Source: Sphingobacterium corticibacterium (GTDB lineage Bacteria > Bacteroidota > Bacteroidia > Sphingobacteriales > Sphingobacteriaceae). Taken from it: a DNA stretch of 64,000 nt. The notes beneath the pieces are model-generated. The model searched no databases, had not been told where the DNA came from, and was given only the letters and a program-made list of their open reading frames with translations. Made by a program: the position numbers and the translations under genes. Location: NCBI RefSeq assembly GCF_004208525.1, contig NZ_SGIT01000002.1, forward strand, positions 124,001 through 188,000. Reading direction: 5' to 3'. Of this stretch, positions 8,729-18,474 are shown one piece after another. Position 1 is the stretch's first letter. Each line of letters starts with the position of its first letter.

Positions 8729-10387
8729 CTACAGCCTTTTCACCGTCACTTTCCTTACTTTAATTGCTTTACGTCTTTCACCTTCAGGCGTCCGGTGCCA
8801 GAAATCCGAATACACGACCAAAAAGCTATTGTCATCTACTTTCAGAAATCCGGTGTATCCACAGGTGAAGGTCTCGTTGGGCACCCAGGGCAGCATCTCA
8901 AAAGGTTCAGACCAGTCATCGGCATTGTTATTCAGCATGAAACGCAACTGTACACCGGGTCTGCCGGAGGCTAATGCCACGATCTCATTGTCCAGCTCCA
9001 GAAGTTTTGGCAATACACCGGCACCGGTAAATACTTTCGGTTTGGTCCAGCTTACTCCCTTATTTGTAGAGGTACTTACATACATGGGGCTTTCACCAAA
9101 GCCATCCTGTGTACGCAACACCGACAAAAACGTACCGTTCTTCAGTGCTGCAAATGCAGGCTCGGTCCATCCAAATGCTTTACGTTTATTGCCGTTAGGA
9201 TCTAACATCAGATCAGGTTGATAAGGTATATTCCCTTGTTTAGTCCATGTTAACCCTAAATCCGTAGATTTATAAAAGGTCACGCCCGATGCGTCAATCC
9301 CTCCACCGGGCTTAGTTTCGTAAGTAGGGTATGTCCCTCTGTATATCCCATCAGACAATTCATGCATATCACCCCACCACACCACGGGAAAAAGATTGCC
9401 ATCCGAATAGCGGGCTAGATTTGGATGTACCAAAGTACCCCGTTCGGCGACCCAAGCCGTTGTTCCACTCTTGATTCGGTGTTGATATGTACCTTGCACC
9501 TGCAAAGGCAGTTTATCGTATTCATAAATTCGAAAAAGGCGGTCATAGTTCGATCCGTCCTGGAAAGTGGCCAAGACAGGCGGAAGGTCAAGATCACCTA
9601 CGGGAATGGCCGCAGGGGTGGAAACCGTAATACGATCTCCGTTACTTAACAATATTCCTCCACCCGTAGGAGCTCTTTCCACGCGTGTCCATGTCTCCCC
9701 TTCATCGCTAGATACCGCACTATTACCGCTCACTGCCTGGCCATAACTCTCGGCATTGTCGTGGCTCATGCTCCAGCTGACAGATATCTGCTGACCTGAC
9801 AATGAGCGTCGTATACCGGGAAAATTGAAAAACCCCCAGGGTAATTCTCGGTCTGCCACAGCGACAATTACCGGCTTACCCAATTCTACCTCTAGCAGTT
9901 GGCGCCCGTTACGGATATATTTCACCACCTGCTCGTCGTAAGCAGGTATACCGGCTCTAATAGCCGCAATATTAGGACTTTTATTTTCTATCCATTCTAA
10001 GGTATCTTTTTCTGCTAGGGCAGATTCGCCTTTATCTCTAACCCGTAATTTTGTTGTATTTGCAGCTACGCCACCAATGTAAACATGTACATCCACCGTT
10101 GATCCGCTCGTTAATGAGGGTACCTTTACCGAAATAACATCCCTGCGAACTTCCAATACCTCCGCAGAAACATCACCAAACTTTACCTGTACATTTCCCG
10201 GGTTGTCTCCAAACCCCCTACCTTGCACCTGTACGGTGCTACCCGCTTCTGCCACATTGGGCAAAATAAGTTTGACAAACAGGCCATTTTCGTCAACCTT
10301 TACATCCGGATCTTCTGTTTTCTTTGCGCATGATGGCACGCCCAAAAGGACGAACATACATAGCAAGTTCCATAAAATAGTGTTCAT
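8729..10387 (-). CDS. IPT/TIG-domain plus BNR sialidase-superfamily lipoprotein
   Basis: Lipoprotein with a signal ending VLLGVPSC (Cys20). Residues of about 35-115 form an IPT/TIG immunoglobulin-like domain (VAEAGSTVQVQGRGFGDNPG, then ISVKVPSLTSG). Residues of about 130-552 form an Asp-box propeller (VSSDEGETW, YKSTDLGLTW) paralogous to the neighbouring 445-residue protein. The IPT module resembles the spacers of SusE/F-like surface proteins and probably holds the propeller away from the membrane. The pair probably arose by duplication, followed by loss or gain of the IPT domain. Catalysis is not established from the sequence. Confidence 0.8.
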   Translation of the reverse strand: MNTILWNLLCMFVLLGVPSCAKKTEDPDVKVDENGLFVKLILPNVAEAGSTVQVQGRGFGDNPGNVQVKFGDVSAEVLEVRRDVISVKVPSLTSGSTVDVHVYIGGVAANTTKLRVRDKGESALAEKDTLEWIENKSPNIAAIRAGIPAYDEQVVKYIRNGRQLLEVELGKPVIVAVADRELPWGFFNFPGIRRSLSGQQISVSWSMSHDNAESYGQAVSGNSAVSSDEGETWTRVERAPTGGGILLSNGDRITVSTPAAIPVGDLDLPPVLATFQDGSNYDRLFRIYEYDKLPLQVQGTYQHRIKSGTTAWVAERGTLVHPNLARYSDGNLFPVVWWGDMHELSDGIYRGTYPTYETKPGGGIDASGVTFYKSTDLGLTWTKQGNIPYQPDLMLDPNGNKRKAFGWTEPAFAALKNGTFLSVLRTQDGFGESPMYVSTSTNKGVSWTKPKVFTGAGVLPKLLELDNEIVALASGRPGVQLRFMLNNNADDWSEPFEMLPWVPNETFTCGYTGFLKVDDNSFLVVYSDFWHRTPEGERRKAIKVRKVTVKRL

Positions 10388-10415
10388 ATACGTACTTTTT
10401 ATTTTACAATTTATT

Positions 10416-11792
10416 CTACGGTCGGCTGAAGTTATACAATATCCCTGTATGATTTCCCTTTATGTCGGGAACAGTCAGATCGGTACCGCTACCCTCCACC
10501 TGCCTCAGATCATACGCAGCGATTAGATTGGGGGTTTCCTCCGTAACATAGGTCTCCATATCCTCTTGAATTTCAGCGAAGCTCAAGGCTTTATTCCAGA
10601 AACGCAAATGCGCGATCTCACCAGTAAACGTCTGTCCAGGATTACCTGCCACCGATGCTTTATGCCCCCCGACAGCTAAATCAGCGATATTGGTAGTTGA
10701 CAACACCGTAGCAGGGAGCGTTCTTGAACCTATGGACACACCATCCTTATACACGGACATTGCTTTGTTTGCGACATCATAAACTGCGGTAATATGCGTC
10801 CATATATTTACAGAAATAGAGGGAACATTTATGGCATAGGTAGCCCCCTGGTAGACCAAATCCGGATAAATATTTCCTGTGTTGCCTAAAAGTGCTAATC
10901 CATAACCTGTATTTCCATATTCTCCATAGTCAGCGACAGCGGTATAACGCTTTGCGAAAATCCGCTGTGTCGCGGCAATAGTGGGAGTTCGCACCCAACA
11001 TGTAACCGTAATAGCCTCATTTCCGGCTATATCAAAATCAGCATGATGGGGAATACGCATATATTGGCCGCTAATAAATTCCAATCCCTCTACGACATAA
11101 GCTTCAGCAAATGGCAGTGTAGCATAGTCGGTATAAAACGTATCTATGGCGTTCTCTACAGGAACATACCCTGTTCGATACTCTAGATTGTCTTTAAACA
11201 AATTGAGATACACAATCGAGCGCTCTTCTATAGGCACCTCCCTTGTCCGGATATTGTCATCCGTTCCGTTATATCTGATTTCTATCTTGGCGGCGCCTTC
11301 GAATGCCTCCCGCCATAAGATATCCAGCTGATAAGCAGACTCCAAGTAGGATGCGCTCTCCGTCAATCTGTGGTTGAGGCTCGCCCGGTATCTTTCACCG
11401 TAAATACGAGCAGAAAGTTCTGCGGGCAAAGATTTGCTTTTTCCGTCAGCGGATTTGGCTACAAATTCGAAGGTCAGGAAATCTTCCGGCAGATCGGGGA
11501 GCATGATCTCGAGCTCCTGTCCGACAGTATTCTCCGGGATGGGAAAAACCAACGAGTCTGTTTTCGATCGCCAATAAACGGTTAGTGACCTTGCCTTAGG
11601 ATCCTTATTCGTAAACAGGATTTTTGCGCGTTGGTTGCCCGGTAAAATAGTGATATCGTTTGTTCGGGACAGATAAATTGTTTCCCCTTGTTGCAGGTAT
11701 TTATCATGCAGATCATTCATCTTATCACAGGATATAAACCCCATCAACAAGACCAGCCATACATATAGTTGATATTTAATTATACTTTTCAT
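10416..11792 (-). CDS. DUF4998-like / LamG (concanavalin-like) surface lipoprotein
   Basis: Lipoprotein with a signal ending LMGFISC (Cys22). The N-terminal 200 residues, starting DKMNDLHDKYLQQGETIYLSR, resemble DUF4998 or SusE-like beta-sandwich domains of such loci. The C-terminal half is a LamG/jelly-roll domain: a strand with ITVTCWVRTP, then IFAKRY, WTHITAVYDVANKAMSVYKD, and FTGEIAHLRFWNKALSFAEI. LamG folds here usually bind glycans. It lies 10 bases after the DUF5000-like gene and 28 bases before the IPT-BNR gene, so it is part of the operon. Its likely role is as a non-catalytic surface glycan-binding protein. Confidence 0.75.
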   Translation of the reverse strand: MKSIIKYQLYVWLVLLMGFISCDKMNDLHDKYLQQGETIYLSRTNDITILPGNQRAKILFTNKDPKARSLTVYWRSKTDSLVFPIPENTVGQELEIMLPDLPEDFLTFEFVAKSADGKSKSLPAELSARIYGERYRASLNHRLTESASYLESAYQLDILWREAFEGAAKIEIRYNGTDDNIRTREVPIEERSIVYLNLFKDNLEYRTGYVPVENAIDTFYTDYATLPFAEAYVVEGLEFISGQYMRIPHHADFDIAGNEAITVTCWVRTPTIAATQRIFAKRYTAVADYGEYGNTGYGLALLGNTGNIYPDLVYQGATYAINVPSISVNIWTHITAVYDVANKAMSVYKDGVSIGSRTLPATVLSTTNIADLAVGGHKASVAGNPGQTFTGEIAHLRFWNKALSFAEIQEDMETYVTEETPNLIAAYDLRQVEGSGTDLTVPDIKGNHTGILYNFSRP

Positions 11793-11802
11793 CTCTTAGT
11801 TT

Positions 11803-12978
11803 TTATTGAATTGATCCCCAAAGCGTCATTTCCATGACCTGTGTATACGTGGATCCGCCCCAGGTTTCCAGCACATACCACCGTATATAACGTACCGGGG
11901 GAACATCCAGCGGAAACGACCATTCTTCTCCATCCCGCCAACCATAATTTCTATCGTCGTCGTTAAGCTGTCCCAAGGGCAATCCCGACGGCTTGAAGGA
12001 TTCGAACTCCGCTAATAAGGTCCAGGTTCCAAAATCTGCATTCACATTGGGATGATTGGATCCCCATATCTGAAACTTCTTTGGATGCGCAAAATTATAC
12101 AACAGTGTCGCTTCCGGCCTGTTGTTGATGTTCATCCGGCTTAATTTGGCCACCTGCCCCATATCGAAGGTATTGTCATGTGTATAGCTGGCATAACCAC
12201 CAGTACTAGGGTCGATTCTACCATTCCACAGACCTTCTATTCTCCAATCAGCACCTTCATATGCATTATAAGGTATTCCTGGTGGATTCCAGCGACGAAA
12301 CTTCGATTTGTCCAATTGCTCTTCAAAGAGAGGGTTGGCATTTACGTAAAGTGTATCCGAAAAATTACTCCATCGATCCCGAAAATAGATTCCGAATAAA
12401 CGTTCAGCGTCATTAAATCCTCTTACATTTGCCCGCCCTTGAGTAGAACCCGAATAAAAACGATCGGTTTCCGTCCACTCTTCCTCACCATACTCATTCG
12501 TCGTCGTCAGTACAGTCAGCACCACATCCGCTCCATCCGGGTTTTGCCACTCCACACGTATTCCACCAAAATCATCGGTAACAACCGCACTTTCTATGAT
12601 ATTAAATACCGATGCGTCCAACGGATGAATATCGACTTTTACAGGAGCAGACGGGTTATCGCTCTTGTCATAAGCAATCAGTTCCACCTCCTGTGCCGTC
12701 GACCTGCCAAAGCCTCCCAATGTGATACTTGTATTGAAACTCGATGATTTCTGTTCCTTCTCTTTACCATTAACTGTATATATGGCTTTGACGTATGAGA
12801 AGTCCTCATCCGTGGGCATCCGATAGCTGATGATACTTCCTCCGGGAATATTTTCTACCGAAACGCCTGATACCGATCCGGGCGGAATATTATCCATGGC
12901 ATACTGACCGATATAATCTTCTCCACATCCCCAAATCAGGAGCACTAAGATCAGATAAATTATATTTTTCCTTTTCAT
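11803..12978 (-). CDS. DUF4959/DUF5126/DUF5000-type surface lipoprotein
   Basis: The lipoprotein signal ends LLIWGC (Cys18). The layout fits the three-domain family seen beside SusC/D pairs: an N-terminal fibronectin-like domain (IPPGSVSGVSVENIPGGSII; DUF4959), a middle domain (DUF5126), and a C-terminal discoidin-like domain (DUF5000) with WNGRIDPSTGGYASYTHD, KFQIWGSNHP and VRYIRWYVLETWGGSTY. Discoidin-like domains bind sugars. It directly follows the first SusD-like gene, the usual position for an extra surface glycan-binding protein. The domain names come from family resemblance seen by eye, not from a search. Confidence 0.78.
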   Translation of the reverse strand: MKRKNIIYLILVLLIWGCGEDYIGQYAMDNIPPGSVSGVSVENIPGGSIISYRMPTDEDFSYVKAIYTVNGKEKEQKSSSFNTSITLGGFGRSTAQEVELIAYDKSDNPSAPVKVDIHPLDASVFNIIESAVVTDDFGGIRVEWQNPDGADVVLTVLTTTNEYGEEEWTETDRFYSGSTQGRANVRGFNDAERLFGIYFRDRWSNFSDTLYVNANPLFEEQLDKSKFRRWNPPGIPYNAYEGADWRIEGLWNGRIDPSTGGYASYTHDNTFDMGQVAKLSRMNINNRPEATLLYNFAHPKKFQIWGSNHPNVNADFGTWTLLAEFESFKPSGLPLGQLNDDDRNYGWRDGEEWSFPLDVPPVRYIRWYVLETWGGSTYTQVMEMTLWGSIQ

Positions 12979-13041
12979 AACTAAGTGATATTATATAGTT
13001 TTCATTTTTTATCGCCCTCTTATGCGTTTACGACAGATTTG

Positions 13042-14937
13042 CTACCAGCCTGGATTCTGCAACAGATTACTGTTTCGTAATACTTCATCCTGCATAATCG
13101 GCCATAGTATATCTCGTATAGTATATTGGCTTCGCGTATGCGTGACGACTTGATAAAGATCTTGTGGCGTTTCGCCCTGTACATTCCAGCCTTGCACAGG
13201 TTGATTCATATATTCAATTGCTTTTTTCCAGCGGCGCAAATCCCAAAGACGATGGCCTTCAAAAGACAACTCGATGAGACGCTCCTGCTGTATGATATCC
13301 CGCATACCCTCCTTTGTGGTCGGCTTCTGTGGAAATCTGGAAGATAATGTCCATGAATCTACAACTCCACGCAAGCCCGCTCGCTGCCGAACTAGATCGA
13401 TATAATGGTATACATTAGCATCAGGTGCCGGCAAACTTTCATTCAACGCCTCCGCATACATCAAATACACGTCAGCTAACCGGATCAACGGGAAATCAAA
13501 CCTTTTTGGAACGTAAGTATCTTTGCCTGTATAGACTGACAAATAATTAGATAATTTTTTAATATAATAAGCTGTGGGCGAATAACGTTGATTTCCGATC
13601 ATCCCACCGGTCATTGATCCTTTTTTTATGTTCAATGGCCATTGTTCATTCTCGCTGTTACGTCCCACGCCAAACCACCACCCTCCGTCTACACCAAGCG
13701 CACCATAAAAACGTGGTTCCCGATGTAAATGTAACCCTACGGTGCGATAGCCTGGCTGTAGGTAATGATGTAGCTCTTCCGGTACAATCGTAAGTGCCAT
13801 CCGGTCATCATAGGCATAATCTACATCCTCCTCGATAGGTACGCCATTTTCGGAGTAAAACAACTCCGCCATTTTCAGTGTGGGTATAAACCATTGGTAC
13901 ACGACATTCTCGTGGTCACTGTGCAGCCTGGGCATCGTAGCCAGCTCAAGCGCCCTACTGTCAAAATCCGATAAACCCCAAATACGTTCCTCATTAAATT
14001 TGTCCGCGACGATCTGCCCTACCTGAATAACTTTCAATGTTTCATCGCTTACATTGAAAGTCGTCTGATGCTGGTACAGCCTAATCCCGGCCTCATGTGC
14101 AATATCAATTGCTTCTTTGGCTGCCTCCGCCGCCAATGTCCATTTATTGGGGTCTTCGACGGTATTGAACAAGGCTATCCCACGCCCATCGATCATGCTG
14201 GCATAGTCCTGATTACCATTGAACAACGGACTCGCTGCGGTTACCAAAATCCGTGCCTTTATCGCTGCGGCTATCGGTCTGGTCATTCTTCCGGCATCGG
14301 CAACCATGTTGTCGACCTGCAAAGACAGGTTTGGAATGGCCTCATCCAGCAACTCCACGATATATCCCACCACTTCATCTATGGGTTCCCGGTACACCAT
14401 GATTTCCTCTGTGGAAGCAGAAACCGGAAGGTTCTCCCTCGCGATAGGAATAGGGCCATACATTTGCATCAGGTAAAAATGATACCAAGCCTTTAATGTT
14501 TTCACTTCGGCAATCCATTGCTCCCGCTCAAAACTGTCCAGATCCCTTGCTTTGTGTACATTCTCTATAAATGTATTGCAATCCCGAATAGCTCGCCATA
14601 ATGCGGATCCTCCTTCTACATTGTGCCAATAACTGAAGAGCGGTCTCGTGACATTATTGCCGTTGAGGGCCAGTTCACGAAATATTTGCCTCCTACCCGC
14701 ATCGACAAACTGATGTATCCAAAGATCATCCCCCGCCACAAAACCCGGTTCATTCTGAGTACCCGTTCGCGGGATCTTATTGTAACAGTTTGCTAAAGCC
14801 CGCTGGGCACTGACACGATCTTTGAACACATGGTCCATCGTCGCAATATTATCCGGAACGACGTCCAAATAATTGGAACAGGCCGTTAATCCCCCTGCCA
14901 TGATGATGCATAAAGCTATTTTTATAGATAATCTCAT
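13042..14937 (-). CDS. SusD/RagB-family surface glycan-binding lipoprotein (pair 1)
   Basis: Partner of the first SusC-like protein. I start at 14937 (MRLSIKIALCIIMAGG, Cys20 in GGLTAC) rather than at the longer frame (14961), because the lipoprotein signal begins there and the longer start would run into the susC stop at 14949; this leaves an 11-base gap. Family features are EQWIAEVKTLKAWYHFYLMQ in the TPR scaffold, QERLIELSFEGHRLWDLRRW and the terminal NPGW. It is somewhat longer than the pair 2 SusD (631 against 494 residues), and the two are clearly different subfamilies, which suggests two ligands or two ligand sizes. Confidence 0.95.
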   Translation of the reverse strand: MRLSIKIALCIIMAGGLTACSNYLDVVPDNIATMDHVFKDRVSAQRALANCYNKIPRTGTQNEPGFVAGDDLWIHQFVDAGRRQIFRELALNGNNVTRPLFSYWHNVEGGSALWRAIRDCNTFIENVHKARDLDSFEREQWIAEVKTLKAWYHFYLMQMYGPIPIARENLPVSASTEEIMVYREPIDEVVGYIVELLDEAIPNLSLQVDNMVADAGRMTRPIAAAIKARILVTAASPLFNGNQDYASMIDGRGIALFNTVEDPNKWTLAAEAAKEAIDIAHEAGIRLYQHQTTFNVSDETLKVIQVGQIVADKFNEERIWGLSDFDSRALELATMPRLHSDHENVVYQWFIPTLKMAELFYSENGVPIEEDVDYAYDDRMALTIVPEELHHYLQPGYRTVGLHLHREPRFYGALGVDGGWWFGVGRNSENEQWPLNIKKGSMTGGMIGNQRYSPTAYYIKKLSNYLSVYTGKDTYVPKRFDFPLIRLADVYLMYAEALNESLPAPDANVYHYIDLVRQRAGLRGVVDSWTLSSRFPQKPTTKEGMRDIIQQERLIELSFEGHRLWDLRRWKKAIEYMNQPVQGWNVQGETPQDLYQVVTHTRSQYTIRDILWPIMQDEVLRNSNLLQNPGW

Positions 14938-14948
14938 AACCGTATTTA

Positions 14949-17900
14949 TTATAATGAACATTGAATACCTAGGTTATATACCTGCTGCAGCGGGTAACCT
15001 AAACCATTTCCCCCCATTTCGACGTCCCATAGCTTAAATTTAGAAAAATTGTACAAGTTACTTCCATTGACGTACATCCTTATTTTTTCTATTCCAATTC
15101 TTTTGGTCAAGCTCTCCTTGAACGTATACCCGAGTTCGATTTGCTTGATCCGTAAGAACGCCCCGTTTCGCATGAACCAGGTACTGACCTTCATATTGTT
15201 GTCGCTGGGAATCTCATTGAGCCTGGGCCATAATGCCTTTAGATTTCTATTATCCTCTGACCAATGATCATCTGCATAGGCTTGCAAAATCTGATTCTGC
15301 AAATTGATCCCCGCGAGATAACCGCTGTTTATTTCTGCTTGAGACCTATAACTTACAAAAGGAGCTGTTGCTTCTGAATCAATCCAAAAGGAAGATTTGG
15401 CCGATCCTTGAAAGAAGGAAGAAAAATCTATCCCTTTGTAACCTATCGAAAACCCAATGCCATACGTCATTCTGGGTACGGTAGGATAACCAATGGGCAC
15501 CATGTCCAGGTTGGTAATCACGCCGTCGCCATCTATGTCCTTGTACTTAATATCCCCACCAAGCACGTTGCCGAATTGTGCAGGTGAATTGTAGGCCTCC
15601 TCATCATCGATAAACAAGCGTTCGGCTACAAAACCGAATTGCTGTCCGATGGGCAGCCCTACACGGGAACGCCATGGGAAGGCCCTGTAATCCGGCTCTT
15701 CATATTTGATATATTTACTTTTGGCATAGGTGAGGTTACCCATTCCTGAGATAAACCACCCATTAGCGAGGTTTCTGCTGATATCCAGCTGGACATCGAT
15801 ACCCCGACTGTCTGCCTCCCCTACATTGGCTTGCGGAAGTACAGCAACTCCCAGTGTATTTGGCGTGTGCGCACGTGTCATCAAGATATTGTAGCGATGC
15901 TCCTGGTACACATCCACGACGAGATTAGCCGTATTAAAGAGTCCTACTTCCGCACTCAGGTTTAATTTCCGCGAGGTTTCCCACGTAATATTTCTGTTTT
16001 CCTGACGCTCTTCCAACATACCATTGATTCGGTTGCCAAATTCTGAACCAAAGGTATATCCATTCGCTCCATAATTTGGATTAACCTGTGAGAGGTAGAA
16101 GAAGCGATCTTGCACATCTCCAATAGCATCATTACCGACCAAGCCATATGTACCCCGCAATTTCAGGTTGGAGATAACACGCTGAACACCACCTGTCCAA
16201 AATGGCTCATTCGACACATACCATGCTGCACCGACCGATGGGAAAAAACCAAACCGATGTTCTTTCGCGAAACGTTCGGAACCGTTGTACCCAAAATTTC
16301 CTTCAAAGAAGTATTTGTTTTGGAAAGCATAGGTGAAACGACCGGCTAATCCTAGATTTCGCCTTGCCAAAGAGCTTTGTAGATTGCCGGCATTTGCAGA
16401 AATTTTGTTTTGCATATTGTATACCAACATACCACCGACCGAATGATCTTTCCCAATATCGGTACTATAGCTCAGGATACCTTGAAAATAATCTTCCGAA
16501 GTAATTTGCTTGGAATCCTCATTATAGGCCAGGTATTCGTGTGCCGTTGTGGGATTAAGATTATTCAAGGTGTACTCGCCTGTCCGTCGGTCATAGTTTG
16601 TTACCGTGTAATAAAATGGATTGTATGCACGCGACACCTGATAGTAGTTGTATCGCGTTGTATTGTACATACCACTCGCCTTTAAGCCTTTTAGGATAAA
16701 ATCAAGGTCTTGCTTAATTTCAAATTGGGCTAAAAACATGGCATTGATATAATCCCGGTATCCCCTCATGAGATTCGCATAAGGATTTAAATAATTCCCT
16801 GCGTCATGATTTCCAAACAAGATATGCTCGGTTGTGCTATTTCTTTCGTCAGGCTCATAATATGCAGGAAATAATACCGGATCGGTACGGATAATCTGTT
16901 TATAAAAATCTGTGGCTGTACCTAACGGACCGGTATAATCCGTCCAGGTCGAATTAAGACGAACAATAGCTTCCGTCGTATTGGTCAGATTGATGTTGAC
17001 ATTTGATCGGAGACCATACGTTTTCAGATCAATACCGTTGTTAAAGTTGTTGCGGTTATCTACCTTGAGCATACCGTTATCTTTGTTGTAAGTAGCGGCG
17101 ACATAGTATCTCGCCACTTTACCCCCGCCACTTACATTCAAGTTCAACCTGTTGTTGAATGTCCTGTCTTTTAACAGTGTGGACTGCCAATCGGTAGCCG
17201 GATAGATCATCGGATCTAAGCCTTCACGCGTTCTTTCAATTTTTTCCCAAGAATAAGGGGTCAGCAGATTTCCCCTTGTCTGGCTCGCCTCATTCGCCAA
17301 TTCCATATAGGTAATCGGGTCAGCAAACTCTACATTTCGTGTGGGTTGCGACGCCGAAGTTTCATAACGAAGCGAAATATTGGCTTTCCCCTCACGCCCC
17401 TCTTTGGTGGTAATCAAAATCACACCATTGGCTCCTCTGGCACCATACAAAGACGTGGCTGTAGCGTCTTTCATAATAGAAAAACTCGCCAGATCATCTA
17501 CTTGCAGCCGTGCTAACTCACTGGCTGGCATCTCTACCCCATCCACCAGAATCAGGGGACGATTGGAATACCCAAAACTGGTCACCCCACGGATGAAGAA
17601 GTCTGCATTATCCGCTCCCGGCTCTCCACTTTGCTGGAAGGCGATCATGCCCGCCACACGACCAGCCAACGCCGTCGTCAAGTTACTCGATGGCACTTTC
17701 AACTCACTGGGCCTTACCGTCGTTATAGCCCCTACAACGCTTTCCTTTTTCTGTTCTCCAAAAGCCACTACCGTAACCTCATCTATAGCATCTGTAATAG
17801 GGCTCATGACTACGTTTATTTCCGTCCGTCCCGATATTGGAATTACTTGTGTTGTATAGCCTACATAACTGAAAACAAGTTGCACCTCCTTGTCCAGCAT

Positions 17901-18125
17901 AATCTCATACCGTCCTTGTTCATCAGCCAGTACACCACGCGTGCTACCTTGCACGGTCACTGTAGCTCCCTGTATAGGCTCGTCTTTCTCATTCAAAATC
18001 TGTCCTCTTACAAGATGTTCTGTTTGCTGCGCGTGCAGCAATGTAGAAAACCCTAGCAAAACAAGGATGTTTAGCAGTATCCTAAGATATGCTAAAATAA
18101 ATGTTGCTTTTTTTAATGATAGCAT
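14949..18125 (-). CDS. SusC/RagA-family TonB-linked outer-membrane transporter (pair 1)
   Basis: TonB-dependent importer, 1058 residues. The signal peptide ends around LLHAQQ. Then come a carboxypeptidase-regulatory-like domain (HLVRGQILNEKDEPIQGATV), the region DEVTVVAFGEQKKESVVGAI, a plug domain with PLILVDGVEMPASELARLQ and SLYGARGANGVILITTKEG, and a barrel ending in VYNLGIQCSL. No STN domain is present. It is the first gene of the whole minus-strand locus, with 349 bases upstream that include a -7 promoter box and the terminator of the preceding operon. The C-terminus is Leu rather than the usual Phe, a minor oddity. Confidence 0.94.
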   Translation of the reverse strand: MLSLKKATFILAYLRILLNILVLLGFSTLLHAQQTEHLVRGQILNEKDEPIQGATVTVQGSTRGVLADEQGRYEIMLDKEVQLVFSYVGYTTQVIPISGRTEINVVMSPITDAIDEVTVVAFGEQKKESVVGAITTVRPSELKVPSSNLTTALAGRVAGMIAFQQSGEPGADNADFFIRGVTSFGYSNRPLILVDGVEMPASELARLQVDDLASFSIMKDATATSLYGARGANGVILITTKEGREGKANISLRYETSASQPTRNVEFADPITYMELANEASQTRGNLLTPYSWEKIERTREGLDPMIYPATDWQSTLLKDRTFNNRLNLNVSGGGKVARYYVAATYNKDNGMLKVDNRNNFNNGIDLKTYGLRSNVNINLTNTTEAIVRLNSTWTDYTGPLGTATDFYKQIIRTDPVLFPAYYEPDERNSTTEHILFGNHDAGNYLNPYANLMRGYRDYINAMFLAQFEIKQDLDFILKGLKASGMYNTTRYNYYQVSRAYNPFYYTVTNYDRRTGEYTLNNLNPTTAHEYLAYNEDSKQITSEDYFQGILSYSTDIGKDHSVGGMLVYNMQNKISANAGNLQSSLARRNLGLAGRFTYAFQNKYFFEGNFGYNGSERFAKEHRFGFFPSVGAAWYVSNEPFWTGGVQRVISNLKLRGTYGLVGNDAIGDVQDRFFYLSQVNPNYGANGYTFGSEFGNRINGMLEERQENRNITWETSRKLNLSAEVGLFNTANLVVDVYQEHRYNILMTRAHTPNTLGVAVLPQANVGEADSRGIDVQLDISRNLANGWFISGMGNLTYAKSKYIKYEEPDYRAFPWRSRVGLPIGQQFGFVAERLFIDDEEAYNSPAQFGNVLGGDIKYKDIDGDGVITNLDMVPIGYPTVPRMTYGIGFSIGYKGIDFSSFFQGSAKSSFWIDSEATAPFVSYRSQAEINSGYLAGINLQNQILQAYADDHWSEDNRNLKALWPRLNEIPSDNNMKVSTWFMRNGAFLRIKQIELGYTFKESLTKRIGIEKIRMYVNGSNLYNFSKFKLWDVEMGGNGLGYPLQQVYNLGIQCSL

Positions 18126-18214
18126 TGGTTAAATATTAGTAGTTCTGTATTCAAGTTTATTATATAGCTCGTTAGTCGATTCAGGTTTGCCTTCTAACGA
18201 TCCCTTATACTATA

Positions 18215-18222
18215 CAAAGATA
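18215..18222 (-). promoter_or_regulatory. Putative promoter -7 box of the SusC/D locus
   Basis: On the minus strand 18222 to 18215 reads TATCTTTG, an exact match to TAnnTTTG. No TTTG or TTG is found 17-23 bases upstream, so the promoter may depend on an activator or an alternative sigma factor. That would suit a substrate-induced locus. Confidence 0.45.
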
Positions 18223-18410
18223 GAATCGTGTGTTCCGCAGGACTACTATTATTATTCTCTTATATGATATTATATTTTAATCTCTGCTATAAAATCTCGG
18301 TTTCTCTCATGTGGAATAGCAAAACTTAGATCAATATATTAGGTTATACTACTTGACAAGCCAATGAAAGTGTTATTTAATTGGTTACATATTATTTTAG
18401 TAGCGATTTT

Positions 18411-18446
18411 GAAAAAGAAAAAAGTCAATGCAGCTACATTGACTTT
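18411..18446 (-). terminator. Rho-independent terminator of the catabolic operon
   Basis: On the minus strand a perfect 10-bp stem (AAAGTCAATG, 18446-18437, with CATTGACTTT, 18430-18421) and a 6-base loop are followed by a T-rich run. It sits 29 bases after the aldehyde dehydrogenase stop and separates that operon from the SusC/D locus. Confidence 0.88.
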
Positions 18447-18474
18447 GTCCTCATGGCAGAAAAATACAATATGC

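Larger units (their letters stand above)
18126..18474. other. Intergenic region between catabolic operon and SusC/D locus
   Basis: These 349 bases carry no convincing gene. On the minus strand they hold the terminator of the aldehyde dehydrogenase operon (18411-18446) and, about 190 bases further on, a -7 promoter box (18222 to 18215) for the first susC, leaving a leader of about 85 bases. I see no regulator gene, and no inverted repeat that would mark an operator. Confidence 0.6.

Noticed and set aside
1..10387. Calling the three BNR proteins true sialidases (nanH)
   Set aside because: Asp boxes only show the propeller fold; I could not place the Arg triad, and no sialic acid catabolic genes (nanA, nanE, nagB) are present.
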